This document shows, in pieces, positions 18,782-26,995 of a DNA stretch of 64,000 nt. The position numbers were made by a program, and so were the translations under genes. Within the stretch, counting starts at the first letter, position 1; every line of letters begins with the position of its first letter. The stretch covers positions 1-64,000 of the forward strand of contig CAZHAX010000006.1 of NCBI GenBank assembly GCA_964530325.1, read 5' to 3'. The DNA is from CAZHAX01 sp964530325. GTDB lineage: Bacteria; Chloroflexota; Anaerolineae; B4-G1. A model generated the notes under the pieces. It was not told the DNA's origin and searched no databases. It saw only the letters and a list, made by a program, of their open reading frames with translations.

Positions 18782-19230
18782 ATGAAGGGACTCGTCGTCT
18801 ACCACTCCGTATACGGCAACACTGAAAGGCTGGCCCGGGCTGTGGCCAGCGCGCTCGAGGCGCGCGGCCAGGTGACGCTGGTCAAGGCAGGCGACCAGGC
18901 AGCGCTGGATTGGGCAGGGTTCGACCTGGTCGTTCTCGGCGCGCCCATCCACAAGGTGGGCCTATCGAAGGAGATGAAGGCCTTGGTGAAGGAGATCCCC
19001 AGGAAGGCCTTCGCCGGGGGCGGGTGGCGACGTTCGAGACCTGCTACAAGGAGCCTGCCTGGCAGCGCGGCGCGGCGGCGAAGAAGATGGCCGCCAAGGC
19101 CCGCAAAGTGGGCGGACAGTTGGTCGCGGAGCCGGAGAGCTTCTTCGTGGTTGGGAGGGAAGGGCCGCTCGAGGAAGGCGATGAGGAGCGGGCCAAGGAA
19201 TGGGCGCGGGCGCTGCTGGAGGGCCTGTAG
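18782..19230 (+). pseudogene. Flavodoxin-domain protein, frameshifted
   Basis: The first frame encodes MKGLVVYHSVYGNTERLA, the FMN-phosphate loop of flavodoxins, and continues through VVLGAPIHKVGLSKEM to KAFAGG near 19020. The second half (VATFETCYKEPAWQRG to ALLEGL, ending at TAG 19230) lies in another frame that is one base short. Joined, they give about 149 residues, a normal size for a flavodoxin/MioC-like protein. The break lies in the G-rich tract GCCGGGGGCGGGTGG at 19012-19027. It may be a sequencing error in a G run or a real inactivating deletion. Confidence 0.75.
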
Positions 19231-19255
19231 CCCGAAGCTATTGCACGGGATCCGC

Positions 19256-19283
19256 TTGACTCCGTCGCCAGCCCCGCTACAAT
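19256..19283 (+). promoter_or_regulatory. Sigma-70-type promoter of lipoprotein gene 1
   Basis: TTGACT (19256-19261) and TACAAT (19278-19283) are separated by 16 bases. The hexamers are identical to those before the downstream paralogue at 20708. Confidence 0.7.
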
Positions 19284-19327
19284 GATGCCGGCCTTCGGTC
19301 CATTGCCCAGGCCGAGGGAGGCATCGA

Positions 19328-20662
19328 TTGACGCCGCGAGCCAAGAGGTGGCTGAGGCGCTTGCTGATGAGCGTGGCGGTGCTGCTCACCGCACTATTCT
19401 GCTGCACGCCGCCCGCGCCGAGGCGCTTGCCGGACCGGACGGAGACGCCGCCTCTCGCCTACTCCCCCGGGCCCACTCCCACCAAGCTGCCGGTACGCAT
19501 CATGCTGCTCAACCCCATCAACGTGCTCCGCACCTACTCGTCGCTGGAGAACGCGCGTCGGAGGCTGGATGAGATGGTGGTGACAACCGGGCCCGGCGAG
19601 ACGATGACCGGGCGGCAGATCATCGAGTGGCTCTTGCTCACGCGGGGGTACGATCCGACGGCTGCCAACGACGTCAAAGAGCAGGTATTCGCACCGTTCG
19701 ACAGCTTCACCTTTCCCCACGTCGGGGCCAGGATCTTCCTGGTCAATGTGGCCACCGGCCTGTGGGCCGAGGCATACGGCCTCTGCCGCTGGTCGCTGGC
19801 CCACTACTCGGTAGAGGAGGTCGACAGCCTCTTCGTCGAGAACAACTCTACCGTCCGGGACCCGGACCCGGCGCTCGACCGGGGAGCCTTGCCGGCCGAC
19901 ATGCCGAACGTGGAGCACCACTGGCACCCCATGCCCTCCCTGGTCGTCGAGGGCGCCCACTACAAGCAGTTCAACCTGGCCCACCGCCTGGCCCAGAGTG
20001 CCGCATCTCAGGAAGAGGCCGCCGCGCTGGTCGTCGTCTGGCTGCAGCAGAACCTCTTCCACTCCCACTATTCCCCTCCCTACGCCTGGGACGTCTATCT
20101 CGATGGTCGCGAGCCGCGCGATGACGGCGGCCCGGTTGCCTACCCGGCGAGCATCGACCGCATCTACGACGAGCGCGTCTCCGGCTGCCACGAGGCGACG
20201 GTCATCCTGGAGGGGATGCTCCACTCGCTCAACATCCCCGCCGCGCGGCTGATGGTGCACGGCCACGGCGTGCTCTACCTGCCCACGCTCGACCGCTACG
20301 TGCACGGGGACCACGTGGTCCTCAAGACCGACGCGCCGCCGGGCGCGCTTCTCCTTACGGCAGACGAGTTCCGCCCGTTTGCCGAAGACTCGGGCCAGAT
20401 CTACGCTATCCTGTACAAGTCGAGATACCAGTCGCCGTTCCGGTCGATGCCGATATACCGAGAGGGCGACCATCTCTACATCTACGTCGGCGGCCTGCGC
20501 CAGGGCTTCGGCGGGCCCTGCGTCGAGATCATGGACGACGAGTGGATGAGGATATCCCGCCAGCTGTCCGTGTTCCAGCTTCATTGGGACACGGAAAGGT
20601 GCGAGTTGACCAGCAGCTTGGTTCGTATCCAGACGCTTGACGAGCTCACTGATCCGCAGTAG
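19328..20662 (+). CDS. Transglutaminase-like secreted protein, tandem copy 1
   Basis: I do not recognise a named family for this 444-residue protein. An N-terminal hydrophobic segment (LLMSVAVLLTALFCC) and a Pro/Thr-rich spacer indicate export, possibly as a lipoprotein, although the box before Cys25/Cys26 is not canonical. The region 285-330 (GCHEATVILEG, HGHGVLYLPTLDRYVHGDHV) has the order and spacing of a transglutaminase-like Cys-His-Asp triad: Cys287, His313 and Asp322 are my candidates. TTG is the start, as in its tandem paralogue, with which it shares most of its length. Function is unknown; peptidase or cross-linking activity is only an inference. Confidence 0.6.
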   Translation: MTPRAKRWLRRLLMSVAVLLTALFCCTPPAPRRLPDRTETPPLAYSPGPTPTKLPVRIMLLNPINVLRTYSSLENARRRLDEMVVTTGPGETMTGRQIIEWLLLTRGYDPTAANDVKEQVFAPFDSFTFPHVGARIFLVNVATGLWAEAYGLCRWSLAHYSVEEVDSLFVENNSTVRDPDPALDRGALPADMPNVEHHWHPMPSLVVEGAHYKQFNLAHRLAQSAASQEEAAALVVVWLQQNLFHSHYSPPYAWDVYLDGREPRDDGGPVAYPASIDRIYDERVSGCHEATVILEGMLHSLNIPAARLMVHGHGVLYLPTLDRYVHGDHVVLKTDAPPGALLLTADEFRPFAEDSGQIYAILYKSRYQSPFRSMPIYREGDHLYIYVGGLRQGFGGPCVEIMDDEWMRISRQLSVFQLHWDTERCELTSSLVRIQTLDELTDPQ

Positions 20663-20707
20663 CTTGGCCAATCGCCCTCCAGGCGCTGGCGCGCGGCGGG
20701 TCTGTGC

Positions 20708-20736
20708 TTGACTGGCGGCGTCAAACCCACTACAAT
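20708..20736 (+). promoter_or_regulatory. Sigma-70-type promoter of lipoprotein gene 2
   Basis: TTGACT (20708-20713) and TACAAT (20731-20736) are separated by 17 bases. The same hexamers precede copy 1, so the promoter was duplicated with the gene. Confidence 0.7.
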
Positions 20737-20783
20737 GGAATAGGCCTCAAGAAGCTGCTGGATCGCACGCACGGAGAGATCGA

Positions 20784-22088
20784 TTGACACCGATATCCAC
20801 GCGCCGCACCTGGGCCTGCGTAGCGAGCGTGGTCCTGTTGGCAGCCCTCGGGTGCGGCTTCCCGCTGCTGGCGGACCCCAGCCCGACGCCCGACCCTTCG
20901 CCCACGCCCAGCCCTTCCCCTCCCCCCACGGCTGAGCCGGCCCCACTGGCGGTCCTCGATGCCTACCCCTCGCTGGCCACTGTTCGCCAGCGGTTGGAGG
21001 AGATGGAGGTCGGAACCGGGGGCAGCGGAGGGACGGTGAGCGGGCGGCAGCTCCTGGAGTGGGTCTTCACGACACAGGAATACGATCCCACGGCGCACAA
21101 CGCGGTCAAGGAAGAGGTCTTCGCGCCTCTCGACGACTATACCTTCCCCCACGTCGGCGCCCGGATCTACCTGATCAGCGTGGCCACGGGGCTGTGGGTC
21201 GAGGCCCACGGCCTCGTTCCCTGGTCCCTGGGCGACTACTCGGTGCGGGAGATCGACAACCTGTTCATCGAGAACGAGTCCACCGCCTACAACCCGGACC
21301 CTTCTCTCCACCGCGGAGATCTGCCGGAGGGCATGCCGAACGTGTACTCACACTGGCATCCCGAGCCTTCCATCATCGTCGAAGGCGCCCACTACAAGCA
21401 GTTCAACCTGGCCCACCGGCTGGCGCAGGAAGCGGCGACACAGGAGGAGGCAGCATCGCTCCTTGCGGTCTGGATGCAGCAGAACTTCTTCCACGCCATC
21501 GCCCCTGACTACACCTGGGACGTCTACCTCGACGGGCGGGAGCCGCTGGAAGGCGGCGGGCCGCACGCCTATCCGACCAGCATCGAGCGCATCTACGAAG
21601 AGCGGGTCACCGGCTGCCACGAGCCGACGATCCTGCTGGAGGGGATGCTCCACTCGCTCAACGTCCCCGCCGTGCGCTTGATGGTGCACGGCCACGGCGT
21701 GCTCTACCTTCCCACTCTCGACAAGTACATCCACGGCGACCACGTTGTCGGCGCTACCGACGCTCCGCCTGGCATGCTGCTGCTTACGGCCGAGGAGTTC
21801 CGCCCCTTCGCAGAAGACGAGGCCTGGATATACCAGATCAAGATGGACAAGTGGCAGTCCGTCTTCGTTTCGCTGCCGCTCTATCGGGAAGGGGCGTATC
21901 TGTACATCCGCACCAGCGGGGTCGCGCAGGGGTATCCTCAGACCTGTATCGACGTTGGTGAGGAGGAGTGGGATCGGATAGCCACACAACTGTCCGCCTA
22001 CAACCTTCGGCGGGACGAGGAAACCTGCGAGGTAACAAGCGACATGGTCCCGATACGGACGGTAGATGAGCTGAGCGACGGTGACTAG
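20784..22088 (+). CDS. Transglutaminase-like secreted lipoprotein, tandem copy 2
   Basis: This 434-residue paralogue of the preceding gene has the same order of blocks: LAALGC lipobox-like end of the signal, PSPTPDPSPTPSPSP spacer, TFPHVGARIYLISVATGLW, HYKQFNLAHRLAQ, and the candidate triad block (TGCHEPTILLEG, HGHGVLYLPTLDKYIHGDHV). All three candidate catalytic residues are kept. The Cys follows Gly here, so lipid anchoring is more credible than in copy 1. It starts with TTG in the same context (GAGATCGATTG). The partner and substrate are unknown. Confidence 0.6.
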   Translation: MTPISTRRTWACVASVVLLAALGCGFPLLADPSPTPDPSPTPSPSPPPTAEPAPLAVLDAYPSLATVRQRLEEMEVGTGGSGGTVSGRQLLEWVFTTQEYDPTAHNAVKEEVFAPLDDYTFPHVGARIYLISVATGLWVEAHGLVPWSLGDYSVREIDNLFIENESTAYNPDPSLHRGDLPEGMPNVYSHWHPEPSIIVEGAHYKQFNLAHRLAQEAATQEEAASLLAVWMQQNFFHAIAPDYTWDVYLDGREPLEGGGPHAYPTSIERIYEERVTGCHEPTILLEGMLHSLNVPAVRLMVHGHGVLYLPTLDKYIHGDHVVGATDAPPGMLLLTAEEFRPFAEDEAWIYQIKMDKWQSVFVSLPLYREGAYLYIRTSGVAQGYPQTCIDVGEEEWDRIATQLSAYNLRRDEETCEVTSDMVPIRTVDELSDGD

Positions 22089-22160
22089 GATGGAGCGATA
22101 GCCGAGAGCCCCGACGGGGCGTGCTCAGCTCTGATCTCAGTTGGCTGAAAGGGGGAAGAG

Positions 22161-23492
22161 ATGACACACGCGAGGAAGAGCCGTGTGCGAATGAGCCTGG
22201 CCCTCACGCTGGGGCTTGCGGCGGTGCTGCTCCTCAGCTGGGGGGTGGCGCTGCGAGCACAGAACCCCAGCGAGCTCGACACGAGCTTCGACGGGGACGG
22301 CATGGTAGTCACCGACATCGAAGCGGACGACGAAGCGCGTGGGCTGGCCATCCAGGCAGACGGTAAGATCGTAGCTGCGGGAACCAGCGACATATACGGC
22401 TCGCCGGACTTCGTCGTCACGCGCTACATAACGACGGGCGCGTTGGACACGACCTTCGGTGGCGGCGACGGCATCGTCACCACCACGGTGGGCGGCGGCT
22501 ATCCCCGAGCGGCCGCGGTCGCTATCCAGGACGACGGCAAGATCGTCGTCGCCGGCCAGAGCGGGGACTACGTTGCGCCTGTGCCCACAGTGGTTCGCTA
22601 CACCGGCGCGGGCGTCCTTGATTCGAGCTTCGGCGCGGCCGGCATCGTCACCACCTCGGTCGGCAGTTCAGGGCATGGCTATTCTGACGTGGCGATCTAC
22701 CCAAATGGCAACACGGTTGCCGCCGGCACCACCTGGGTCGCCGACTACGACTTCGTTGTCGCCCGCTACCTGGAGGCGAATGGCAGCCTGGACACTACCT
22801 TCAACGGCACCGGCGTCGTCACCACCGATCTGGGGATGTGGGAATTCGGAAACGCGCTGGCCGTGCAGGGCGATGGCAAGATCATCGTCGCCGGCCGCAG
22901 CGGACTGACCGGGCCCGGCTACCACATCGCCGTCGCCCGCTACACTCCGGCTGGCGCCCTCGATTCCGGCTTCGGGACCGGCGGCGTGGTGACCACGTCA
23001 ATCGGTGACTACGCGGCTGCCTACGCCGTGGCCGTGCAGCCGGACGGCAAGGTCGTCGTCGCCGGGCTGGGCGATGGCCGTGGCCTGGTCGTCGTTCGCT
23101 ACACGACCGGCGGGGAGCTCGACACCAGCTTTGGCGGCGACGGGGTGGTGACCACCACGCTGTGCAACGAAGGGTATGATCTGGCCATCCAGGACGACGG
23201 GGCGATCGTGGTTGTCGGCCACGCCGGGCAGGACGATGCCGAAGACCTGGCCATCGTGCGCCTTCGCAGCGACGGCGCTCTAGACGCTGTCTTCGACGGT
23301 GATGGAGTGGCAACCCTGGACGTGGCCGGTGAGAGTGACCTGGCCTTCGCTGTTGGCATGCAGGCGGACGGCAAGATCGTTGTCGCGGGAAGGGGCGAGA
23401 GCGGAGACGAGTTCGACCTCGTCCTGGCCCGCTACCTGGGCGGGCCGGGCTACCAGGTATTCCTGCCGCTGGTGTTGCGCAGCTATCCGTAG
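22161..23492 (+). CDS. Secreted delta-60 repeat protein, tandem copy 1
   Basis: This 443-residue protein has a signal peptide (LALTLGLAAVLLLSWGVALRA) and then about seven tandem repeats of roughly 55 residues of the 'delta-60' type, each with LDTSFDGDG followed by AIQADGKIVAAG. Such repeats are expected to build a beta-propeller-like fold, with a possible calcium or ligand role at the Asp-rich turns. It ends with GYQVFLPLVLRSYP, a tail nearly shared with its paralogue. No catalytic motif is visible. It lies 72 bases after the second transglutaminase-like gene. Confidence 0.8.
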   Translation: MTHARKSRVRMSLALTLGLAAVLLLSWGVALRAQNPSELDTSFDGDGMVVTDIEADDEARGLAIQADGKIVAAGTSDIYGSPDFVVTRYITTGALDTTFGGGDGIVTTTVGGGYPRAAAVAIQDDGKIVVAGQSGDYVAPVPTVVRYTGAGVLDSSFGAAGIVTTSVGSSGHGYSDVAIYPNGNTVAAGTTWVADYDFVVARYLEANGSLDTTFNGTGVVTTDLGMWEFGNALAVQGDGKIIVAGRSGLTGPGYHIAVARYTPAGALDSGFGTGGVVTTSIGDYAAAYAVAVQPDGKVVVAGLGDGRGLVVVRYTTGGELDTSFGGDGVVTTTLCNEGYDLAIQDDGAIVVVGHAGQDDAEDLAIVRLRSDGALDAVFDGDGVATLDVAGESDLAFAVGMQADGKIVVAGRGESGDEFDLVLARYLGGPGYQVFLPLVLRSYP

Positions 23493-23610
23493 CCGCACCA
23501 GACCGCGGATGAGCACCAGGTACATGTGACCGGGAGCCAGGCAGCGGGGATTGGGGAATGAGGCTGCGGCCGGCGCCCCTCCCCGGGAGAGAGGCCGGCC
23601 GGAGTGAGAG

Positions 23611-24939
23611 ATGATGACCATGAGCAACCGGCGTATTCGGCATCTTGGCCTTGGACTGGCGCTCGGACTGGCCGCAGTCCTGGCCACGGCGCACCTGCTG
23701 GCGTCGAAAGCGGAAGCACCGGGCGACCTGGATACCAGCTTCGACGGAGACGGGAAGCTGACGACCGATATTCTCGGAGACGACGAGGCGGTCGCCCTGG
23801 CTATCCAGGGGGATGGGAAGATAATCGCCGTCGGCACGAGCGACTACTACGGCGCCCCTGACTTCGCCGTCGTGCGCTACGGGACGACCGGCGCGCTTGA
23901 TACCAGCTTCGGTGGAGATGGGGTGGTCACCACCACGATTGGGGGCAACTACGTGAGCGCTGCCTCCGTCGCCCTGCAGACTGATGGCAAGATCGTGATT
24001 GCGGGGACGAGCGGAGACTACGGCACGACTGCGCTGACCCTGGTGCGGTACTACGTGACCGGGACTGTCGACACGGGGTTCGGGACCAGCGGCATTGTTA
24101 CCATCACTCCCGGCACTTCGCATAACTACGGCGAAGGGGTCGCTGTAGGTTCGGGCGGGGTGATCATGCTCGCCGGCACTACGTGGACGTCCGACTACGA
24201 CTTCGTCGCGGCCCGCTTCGACACGGGCGGAACGCCAGACTCGACGTTCAACAGCACCGGCGTGGTAACTACCGATCTCGGCCTGTGGGATTTCGGGCAT
24301 GCGATGGCTCTGCAGCCGGATGGGAAGATCATCGTTGCCGGGCGCACCGGAACGACGGCGGGTGGATACGACATAGCCATGGTACGCTATCGGACCGATG
24401 GAGCGCTTGACCCCAACTTCGGCGCGGCCGGAGTGGTGACTACGTCGGTAGGGGATTTCGACGCCGCCTACGCCGTCGAGGTGCAGACCGACGGGAAGAT
24501 AGTGGTGGCCGGAATCGCCGACGGCGGCGAGCTGATGGTCGCCCGCTACAGCGACGCGGGAGCGCTGGACACGAGCTTCAGCGGAGACGGCGTCTTCACC
24601 ACGACTCTCTGTGAGGAGGGACTGGACGTAGCCATCCAGCCGGATGGCAAGATCGTCGTCGCCGGCAGCACGGGTACGGACCCCGACCGCGACTTCGCCG
24701 TGGTCCGACTCAGTAGCAGGGGGTATCTCGACGTGATCTTCGCCGGAGGCGGAGTGGCCACGCTGGACTTCTTGGCAGGAGACGAGGCCGCCAGCGCCGT
24801 CGCCGTGCAGTCGAACGGCAAGATCGTGGTTGCCGGGACAACCGAAGGCGCAGGCGCTGTCGACATGGCCTTGGCCCGCTACTTGGGCGGATCCGGGTAT
24901 CAAACCTACCTGCCGCTGGTGTTGCGCGGCTTCTACTGA
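23611..24939 (+). CDS. Secreted delta-60 repeat protein, tandem copy 2
   Basis: This 442-residue paralogue of the preceding gene has the same design: hydrophobic signal (LGLGLALGLAAVLATAHLLA), about seven delta-60 repeats (LDTSFDGDGKLTTD, AIQGDGKIIAVG and so on), and the tail GYQTYLPLVLRGFY. It is colinear with copy 1 across its whole length, which indicates a tandem duplication. The conserved hydrophobic, basic tail after GSGY suggests a shared export or surface-retention signal. Function is unknown. Confidence 0.8.
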   Translation: MMTMSNRRIRHLGLGLALGLAAVLATAHLLASKAEAPGDLDTSFDGDGKLTTDILGDDEAVALAIQGDGKIIAVGTSDYYGAPDFAVVRYGTTGALDTSFGGDGVVTTTIGGNYVSAASVALQTDGKIVIAGTSGDYGTTALTLVRYYVTGTVDTGFGTSGIVTITPGTSHNYGEGVAVGSGGVIMLAGTTWTSDYDFVAARFDTGGTPDSTFNSTGVVTTDLGLWDFGHAMALQPDGKIIVAGRTGTTAGGYDIAMVRYRTDGALDPNFGAAGVVTTSVGDFDAAYAVEVQTDGKIVVAGIADGGELMVARYSDAGALDTSFSGDGVFTTTLCEEGLDVAIQPDGKIVVAGSTGTDPDRDFAVVRLSSRGYLDVIFAGGGVATLDFLAGDEAASAVAVQSNGKIVVAGTTEGAGAVDMALARYLGGSGYQTYLPLVLRGFY

Positions 24940-25095
24940 TTCGCAGGGTCGCCGTGACGTCCACCGGGGAGGGGGGACGCAGGCACGCGGACGGGTGCAG
25001 GCAGAGCGGGGCTGGAAGGACGCCCCGGACGCCTTCGCCCAAGTCGCGCCCGGCGGAGGTCGGCAGGGCTGCGCTGAGGCGATGGGGAGGTCAGT

Positions 25096-25929
25096 ATGGC
25101 GCGAAGTCAGTTCGTCGCCGGGATCGGGCAAGTGCTCAAGAAGATCGGCCAGCTGCTGCTTGTGCTCCTAGCCCTGATGTTGATCGGAGGGCTGACCCAG
25201 TTGTGCTCCGAAATCTGGCCCTTCAAGCCACCCACGCCTACTGTGCGTCCTACTACGACCCCGACGCCGGAGGCAAGCATAAGGGGGAACGTCGTCGACC
25301 TGCTAGAGGAAGGAGTGATCGAGATCGATCCGAAGGGGTCTGGGATCGACGGGTTGGATCTGGCCGTCCGCCGGCTGCTCGATGAGTTGCTAGAGGTCGA
25401 GATACCGATCGGCACGCTCTTCGTGGAGGAGAGCGGAGGGATCCAGAACATGGTCGTCCGGCGGCAAGTCACCATCGTCATCTCCAGGGACGACTGGTAC
25501 GAAGTGGAGGTGCCGGTCGCCTGCGCCAACAAGAATCGCATCGTGCCGGACCTGTTGGACAGCTTCGACATCGTGATGGCCCCCGAAGAGGGGGACCTGC
25601 AGGCGGTCCTTTCCACGATCGGCAAGTGTGAAACCTCCTGGGGTTGGGAGTATGGCTCCTTCAACGTCGTCCAGGCTGCGATCTGGATTGTCACCGACGA
25701 TGCCACCTACAGTGGCCTGGGGACGCTGGTCACACGGAGGGACATCTTCGACTACGGCACGCGGGCGATAGACGAAGACGACGCCGCGCGGGCCATGAGG
25801 CTGGTTGACGAGGCAGGCATTGACATCACCTCCAAGCGCATCTGGCAGGACCGCGAACTGATCGCCACCCGGGCGGAGGATGCCGTAATTGTCGAGTGGA
25901 TCCGCCAGAGGGAGCAGGCCGGCGGTTGA
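25096..25929 (+). CDS. Membrane-anchored protein of unknown function
   Basis: This 277-residue protein has one N-terminal membrane span (LLLVLLALMLIGGLTQL, about 19-35), a Pro/Thr-rich spacer to residue 57, and a soluble, mostly extracytoplasmic domain. The domain contains VVRRQVTIVISRDDWYEVEVPVAC and VVQAAIWIVTDDATY, and ends in an acidic helix. Two Cys (near 142 and 176) could form a disulfide. I do not recognise the family. It starts 156 bases after the delta-60 pair and ends 12 bases before the next membrane gene, with which it is likely co-transcribed. Confidence 0.6.
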   Translation: MARSQFVAGIGQVLKKIGQLLLVLLALMLIGGLTQLCSEIWPFKPPTPTVRPTTTPTPEASIRGNVVDLLEEGVIEIDPKGSGIDGLDLAVRRLLDELLEVEIPIGTLFVEESGGIQNMVVRRQVTIVISRDDWYEVEVPVACANKNRIVPDLLDSFDIVMAPEEGDLQAVLSTIGKCETSWGWEYGSFNVVQAAIWIVTDDATYSGLGTLVTRRDIFDYGTRAIDEDDAARAMRLVDEAGIDITSKRIWQDRELIATRAEDAVIVEWIRQREQAGG

Positions 25930-25941
25930 GCTGCCAGACAA

Positions 25942-26670
25942 GTGCCGCTCAGTTGGGACAGTGAACAGAAGGTACCATCTTTGGGCGAACACAACCAACT
26001 GGTCTTCCCAGCCCGAATGCGCCCCCGCCTGCCGGGCGGCGCGATACATCTCGTCGAGCTAGACGACGTCGAGATGCGCATCGTTGCACTGGCGGGACGC
26101 TACGGCAACAAGGAGAGCCGCGTCGTGCTGACGATCCCCCATTGGCGGCTCGTCGCCGCCGAGTACGAGAAGCCGGAGATCGTATCCGGCGAAGGCCGCT
26201 GCCTGGTCCGCTATCTGAACGAGAAGACGGAGGAGCACACGATCGTATTGACCGTCGCCGACCCCCGCGCCCGCGACGGCGGCGACGCGGCCCGGCGGCG
26301 CCAGAACGAGTACACAGAAGGGCTGGCCAAGGCACTGGAGCACTTCAGACGGGGCGGGGCAGGGCTGCCCGACCTGCCTTCGCTGCAGCCGAAGACGCCC
26401 GGCGTGGCGAGCAAGATCGTGCCCTGGGCGGTCCTGATAGCCGGGGTCGGCTTGGCGGCCTGGTCCCAGATCGTGGATAGCCCCCCTGCTTCGATGGCCA
26501 GCTCACTGGTCGGGCTGGCGGCGCTGGCAGGGTTGGGCATCAGCCGTGTGGTATCGCACACTGCCTGGCATCCGGCGGTGAAGGCCATCGTCTGCACGCT
26601 GGTGGCCTTCGCCGCTGTGGCTCTCTTCGTGGCAGCGATCGCCTGGGGCGATGTGCTCAACCTGCGCTAG
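25942..26670 (+). CDS. Membrane protein of unknown function
   Basis: This 242-residue protein starts with GTG and has a soluble N-terminal half (about 1-150, with beta-rich VEMRIVALAGRYGNKESRVVLTI). Its C-terminal part has three hydrophobic helices: KIVPWAVLIAGVGLAAW, SSLVGLAALAGLGI and AIVCTLVAFAAVALFVAAIAW. No known motif was recognised. The tight spacing to the preceding gene (12 bases) suggests they work together. Confidence 0.55.
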   Translation: MPLSWDSEQKVPSLGEHNQLVFPARMRPRLPGGAIHLVELDDVEMRIVALAGRYGNKESRVVLTIPHWRLVAAEYEKPEIVSGEGRCLVRYLNEKTEEHTIVLTVADPRARDGGDAARRRQNEYTEGLAKALEHFRRGGAGLPDLPSLQPKTPGVASKIVPWAVLIAGVGLAAWSQIVDSPPASMASSLVGLAALAGLGISRVVSHTAWHPAVKAIVCTLVAFAAVALFVAAIAWGDVLNLR

Positions 26671-26995
26671 GTGACGCGCAAGCGGCAATCCACAGAGGTA
26701 TTGAGGACGCAGAAGAAGCACCTATAGGGACTCAGAGGATATCGGGGGCAGCTCGCGGCCGCGCCGTCGAGATCTCGCTGTCCGCTTCGGTCGTGCGCTA
26801 GCGAGCGGAAGCTCGCGGCTTGGGAATCCGCCTGGAGAGGGCGAAAGAAGGGTGGGCATGGATCTGTTCCATGCCCACCCCATGCTGACGGCCGCACCGT
26901 CCTAGGAGATGGCGCGAACAGCCAGCCGGCAGTCCTTACTGACGGGTGGTCCCGTCAGACGCGAGCCTGTCCGATCCAGTACGGTGGGCTGTCCC
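26671..26995. other. Gene-free gap with dispersed repeat copy 3
   Basis: This 325-base gap between converging genes encodes no protein. It holds CCACAGAGG and GAGGACGCAGAAG words (26690-26716), matching the dispersed repeat, and a 12-bp terminator stem near 26850-26880. The stretch from 26750 to 26820 has several short GC-rich inverted words but no clear structure. Confidence 0.4.
26841..26880 (-). terminator. Intrinsic terminator downstream of the GH5 gene
   Basis: A perfect 12-bp stem (GGGTGGGCATGG at 26850-26861 with its complement at 26869-26880) has a 7-base loop. On the minus strand it is followed by TTCTTTC, so it fits a terminator for the GH5 gene, which ends about 115 bases before it. 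Confidence 0.65.

Noticed and set aside
22882..25131. A 749-codon minus-strand frame antisense to the delta-60 genes
   Set aside because: Its apparent repeats mirror the repeats of the plus-strand proteins; no start signal or family match.
26979..26995. CGGTGGGCTGTCC shared between 26979-26995 and 34708-34735 as a mobile-element end
   Set aside because: Only 13 bases match and there is no transposase or target duplication at either site.
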